Origin: Cocleimonas sp.
Lineage (GTDB): Bacteria; Pseudomonadota; Gammaproteobacteria; Thiotrichales; Thiotrichaceae
Direction of reading: 5' to 3'
Assembly: GCA_023146675.1 (NCBI GenBank)
Contig: JAGLBQ010000275.1
Coordinates: forward strand, 1-7,802
Length of the DNA stretch: 7,802 nucleotides
Shown: piece by piece, positions 5,508 to 7,802 of the stretch
Position numbering within the stretch: the first letter of the stretch is position 1
Layout of the letters: each line of letters opens with the position of its first letter
The notes under the pieces: model-generated
Databases searched by the model: none
Told to the model about the DNA's origin: nothing
The model's input: only the letters and a program-made list of their open reading frames with translations
Made by a program: the position numbers and the translations under genes

Positions 5508-7547
5508 TTATTTTACCCGCATTCCAGCTAAAGCGCCTTTGTCAGGGTTTAGCACAAATAAATTTTCTCCGCCAGGTCCTGCGGCTAATACCATGCCTTC
5601 AGAGATGCCAAAGCGCATTTTACGTGGTGCTAGATTAGCAACCATCACCGTCATTTTTCCTTCTAGATTAGCAGGGTCGTAGGCTGATTTTATTCCTGCA
5701 AAGACATTACGTGTTTCCCCTCCTAGATCTAGGGTGAGCTGTAATAGTTTATCCGCGCCTTTTACATGTTCTGCTTTAATAATTTTAACGACACGTAGGT
5801 CGATTTTAGCAAAGTCATCATAGTTTATGGTGTCACTAATAGGATCGCTATTGAGCGGGCTATTTGTGGGGGCGTTGGATGTTTGAGATGCCTGTAGGGC
5901 TTCTAACACTTGTTTATTCTCATCTAGCATTGCCTCAATATTATCTTTTTCGATGCGGGTCATTAGGGGTTTGAATTTATTAATTTCAGTGTTTAATAAG
6001 GGAGTGGCAACGCTATCCCAGTTTAATTTGCCAGCGTTTAAAAATAGCTCTGATTTTTCTGCTAACTCAGGTAGAACAGGTTTTAGATAGACCATTAGGG
6101 CGCGAAACATATTCACCCCTTGCGTACAGATTCCTTGTACTTGATCTTTAGTGGCATCATCTTTGATCAATACCCAAGGTTGATTTTCATGGATGTATTG
6201 GTTTGCCTGATCAGCTAGCGCCATGATTTCACGCATTGCTTTGCTATAGCGGCGAGTTTCATAGGCATCAGCAATACTATCGCTAATATCGATAAATTGT
6301 TGATAAAGGGCAGTATCGGGTAGTTCAACTGAAAGTTTGCCGTCAAATCTTTTGCTAATAAAGCTGGCAGTGCGTGAAGCTATATTAATAACTTTACCAA
6401 TTAGGTCACTATTAATGCGTAGCTGAAAATCTTCTAAATTAAGGTCAATATCATCGATATTATTACTCAGTTTGGCGGCATAGTAATAGCGTAGCGGCTC
6501 AGGAGGGAGGTGATTTAAAAATACGCGAGCCTGAATAAAGGTGCCACGTGATTTTGACATTTTCAGACCATTTACTTTTAAGAAGCCATGACAATGGACG
6601 GCGGTTGGTAAACGGTAGCCTGCTGATTTCAAAACAGCCGGCCAGAATAGGGTGTGGAAATAGGCAATATCCTTGCCAATAAAGTGATGCACTTCCGTGG
6701 TTGACTCTGCTTTCCAGAACTCATCAAAATTAAGATCGTTTTTATCACAGTAATTTTTAAAAGATGCTAAATAACCAATCGGAGCATCTAGCCAGACATA
6801 AAAATATTTATTCTCTGTGCCAGGGATTTTAAAGCCCCAGTAAGGAGCATCTCGTGAAATATCCCAGTCACTTAAACCATCCTCAAGCCATTCCTTCATT
6901 TTATTGGCAATTTCAGTTTGAACTGAGCCACTATCAATCCACTCCTTTAAGAAAGCATCGAAATCATTGAGTTTGAAGAAGTAATGCTCACTATCTTTTT
7001 CAATAGGAGTTGCGCCTGTTATCACTGAGTAGGGGTTGATAACATCAGTGGTTGCGTAAGTTGCGCCACAATGATCACAGTTATCGCCATATTGATCAGC
7101 TGTATGGCATTTAGGGCATTCGCCTTTAATAAAACGATCAGGAAGAAACATATTGGCTTCTGGATCGTAAGATTGCTTAATGACTTTCTGCGTAATATGT
7201 CCACCTTCTTTTGCTGCTAAATAAATAGCCTCAGAAAATTGACGATTTTCATCAGAGTGTGTTGAATGGTAGTTATCAAATGCAATATTAAAACCAGCAA
7301 AGTCTGCCTGATGTTCTACACTGGACTTATCAATCAATTCTTGTGGTTCAATGCCTTCCTGTTGTGCGCGCAACATAATAGGTGTGCCATGGGCATCGTC
7401 AGCGCAAACGTAGTAGCAGGTATGACCGCGTAGGCGTTGGAATCTTGCCCATATATCGGTTTGAATATACTCAACCAAATGTCCTAGGTGGATTGGACCA
7501 TTGGCATAGGGGAGGGCGCTTGTGACTAAAATTTTACGTTTGCTCAT
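5508..7547 (-). CDS. metG: Methionyl-tRNA synthetase
   Basis: MetG charges tRNA-Met and initiator tRNA with methionine using ATP. The 679 residues match the E. coli type (677), which works as a homodimer. Domains in order: class I Rossmann catalytic core with the HIGH motif as HLGH (20-23) in LPYANGPIHLGH; the connective domain with a zinc knuckle, Cys144, Cys147, Cys157 and Cys160; the second core half with WLDAPIGYLAS (252-262) and KMSKS (329-333); the helical anticodon-binding domain (about 385-535, with NQPW at 455-458); a polar Ser/Asn/Pro-rich linker (about 553-573); and a C-terminal tRNA-binding OB domain (577-679) with DFAKIDLRVVKI, NVFAGI and NLAPRKMRFGISEGM. No motif is damaged. The start has only a weak ribosome site but matches the family N terminus. 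It is divergent from the gene entering at 7780. Confidence 0.98.
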   Translation of the reverse strand: MSKRKILVTSALPYANGPIHLGHLVEYIQTDIWARFQRLRGHTCYYVCADDAHGTPIMLRAQQEGIEPQELIDKSSVEHQADFAGFNIAFDNYHSTHSDENRQFSEAIYLAAKEGGHITQKVIKQSYDPEANMFLPDRFIKGECPKCHTADQYGDNCDHCGATYATTDVINPYSVITGATPIEKDSEHYFFKLNDFDAFLKEWIDSGSVQTEIANKMKEWLEDGLSDWDISRDAPYWGFKIPGTENKYFYVWLDAPIGYLASFKNYCDKNDLNFDEFWKAESTTEVHHFIGKDIAYFHTLFWPAVLKSAGYRLPTAVHCHGFLKVNGLKMSKSRGTFIQARVFLNHLPPEPLRYYYAAKLSNNIDDIDLNLEDFQLRINSDLIGKVINIASRTASFISKRFDGKLSVELPDTALYQQFIDISDSIADAYETRRYSKAMREIMALADQANQYIHENQPWVLIKDDATKDQVQGICTQGVNMFRALMVYLKPVLPELAEKSELFLNAGKLNWDSVATPLLNTEINKFKPLMTRIEKDNIEAMLDENKQVLEALQASQTSNAPTNSPLNSDPISDTINYDDFAKIDLRVVKIIKAEHVKGADKLLQLTLDLGGETRNVFAGIKSAYDPANLEGKMTVMVANLAPRKMRFGISEGMVLAAGPGGENLFVLNPDKGALAGMRVK

Positions 7548-7779
7548 ACTTGTTTTCGTATTGAATTAGAGTTGGAGCGCTAAAATAACAGTTTGTTAAT
7601 TTTATTGGTAGTGATTTAGATTGAAAGTTAATATGCTAGGGTTTAATGTATTTTTAAAGTGTCAATTTGTTTTCTGACAATAAAACTAATTAACATGACA
7701 AGCGTCTAAATTAAGTGTGCAGAATATTCACAGTATGTTACTAATATGATTCTATGATAAAAGAGACTAGGTAAAGTCG
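7548..7779. promoter_or_regulatory. Divergent intergenic region upstream of metG and the next gene
   Basis: This 232-base AT-rich spacer must hold the promoters of both flanking genes. On the minus strand, TTGACA (7666-7661) is a perfect -35 hexamer, but no good -10 stands 16-18 bases on. TAAAAT about 45 bases further towards metG resembles a -10. On the plus strand, TATGAT occurs twice (7745-7750 and 7753-7758) close to the ATG at 7780, without a clear -35. TGTCA (7660-7664) and TGACA (7675-7679) form a short inverted repeat with a ten-base centre, and TGACAA recurs at 7696-7701, 21 bases on, about two helical turns. These could be operator half-sites. I see no terminator and no RNA gene. 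Confidence 0.4.
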
Positions 7780-7802
7780 ATGAAATATAAAATAATTGTA
7801 GC
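7780..7802 (+). CDS. Start of an unidentified gene (3' end outside window)
   Basis: An ATG at 7780 is preceded by AGGT at 7769-7772, a fair Shine-Dalgarno at seven bases, and the frame stays open to the window edge, reading MKYKIIV and two bases of the next codon. Two TATGAT hexamers lie 22-35 bases upstream. A basic start followed by hydrophobic residues would fit a signal peptide or a strand of a soluble protein; seven codons cannot distinguish these or identify the product. Confidence 0.45.

Noticed and set aside
5423..5682. Two overlapping plus-strand frames opposite the metG 3' end and the 140-residue gene
   Set aside because: They overlap the conserved C-terminal tRNA-binding domain of MetG on the other strand and lack ribosome sites.
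7022..7204. Minus-strand 60-codon frame inside metG
   Set aside because: It is an out-of-frame shadow of the MetG zinc-binding region.
1..7802. CRISPR array, tRNA or rRNA gene, prophage or defence island
   Set aside because: No regularly spaced repeats, cloverleaf or rRNA-like segments were seen, and the recognised genes are all housekeeping.

Overview
The window is AT-rich chromosomal DNA of a gammaproteobacterium. Three things point there: the fragment of RNase T (an exonuclease largely confined to Gammaproteobacteria), gammaproteobacterial-type MetG, ProA, RsfS and RlmH sequences, and the gene order holA - proA - nadD - rsfS - rlmH, which resembles the arrangement known from Pseudomonas and relatives. 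I cannot name the genus from sequence alone.

Layout, plus strand: the 3' end of rnt (1-240), a small uncharacterised gene (274-522), holA (524-1567), proA (1704-2996), nadD (3126-3824), rsfS (3882-4229) and rlmH (4230-4703). The small gene and holA are one base apart and rsfS and rlmH abut, so each pair is probably translated from one message. The spacers before proA, nadD and rsfS each carry a -10-like hexamer. The proA-nadD spacer is also unusually rich in inverted repeats.

From 4704 to 5082 there is no intact gene. The stretch holds a palindrome followed by a T-run (a possible terminator for rlmH) and interrupted reading frames that may be remnants of a decayed gene. On the minus strand, metG (7547-5508) is followed two bases later by an uncharacterised 140-residue gene (5505-5083), forming a likely two-gene operon that converges on rlmH. 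After a 232-base divergent intergenic region, the first codons of another plus-strand gene appear at 7780.

The recognised genes are housekeeping functions: RNA maturation (rnt), replication clamp loading (holA), proline synthesis (proA), NAD synthesis (nadD), ribosome silencing and 23S rRNA methylation (rsfS, rlmH) and tRNA charging (metG). I see no CRISPR array, intact insertion sequence, defence island, tRNA or rRNA. I found no convincing new biological system. The most interesting items are the two small uncharacterised genes, the structured proA-nadD spacer, the NadD tail and the decayed stretch after rlmH.
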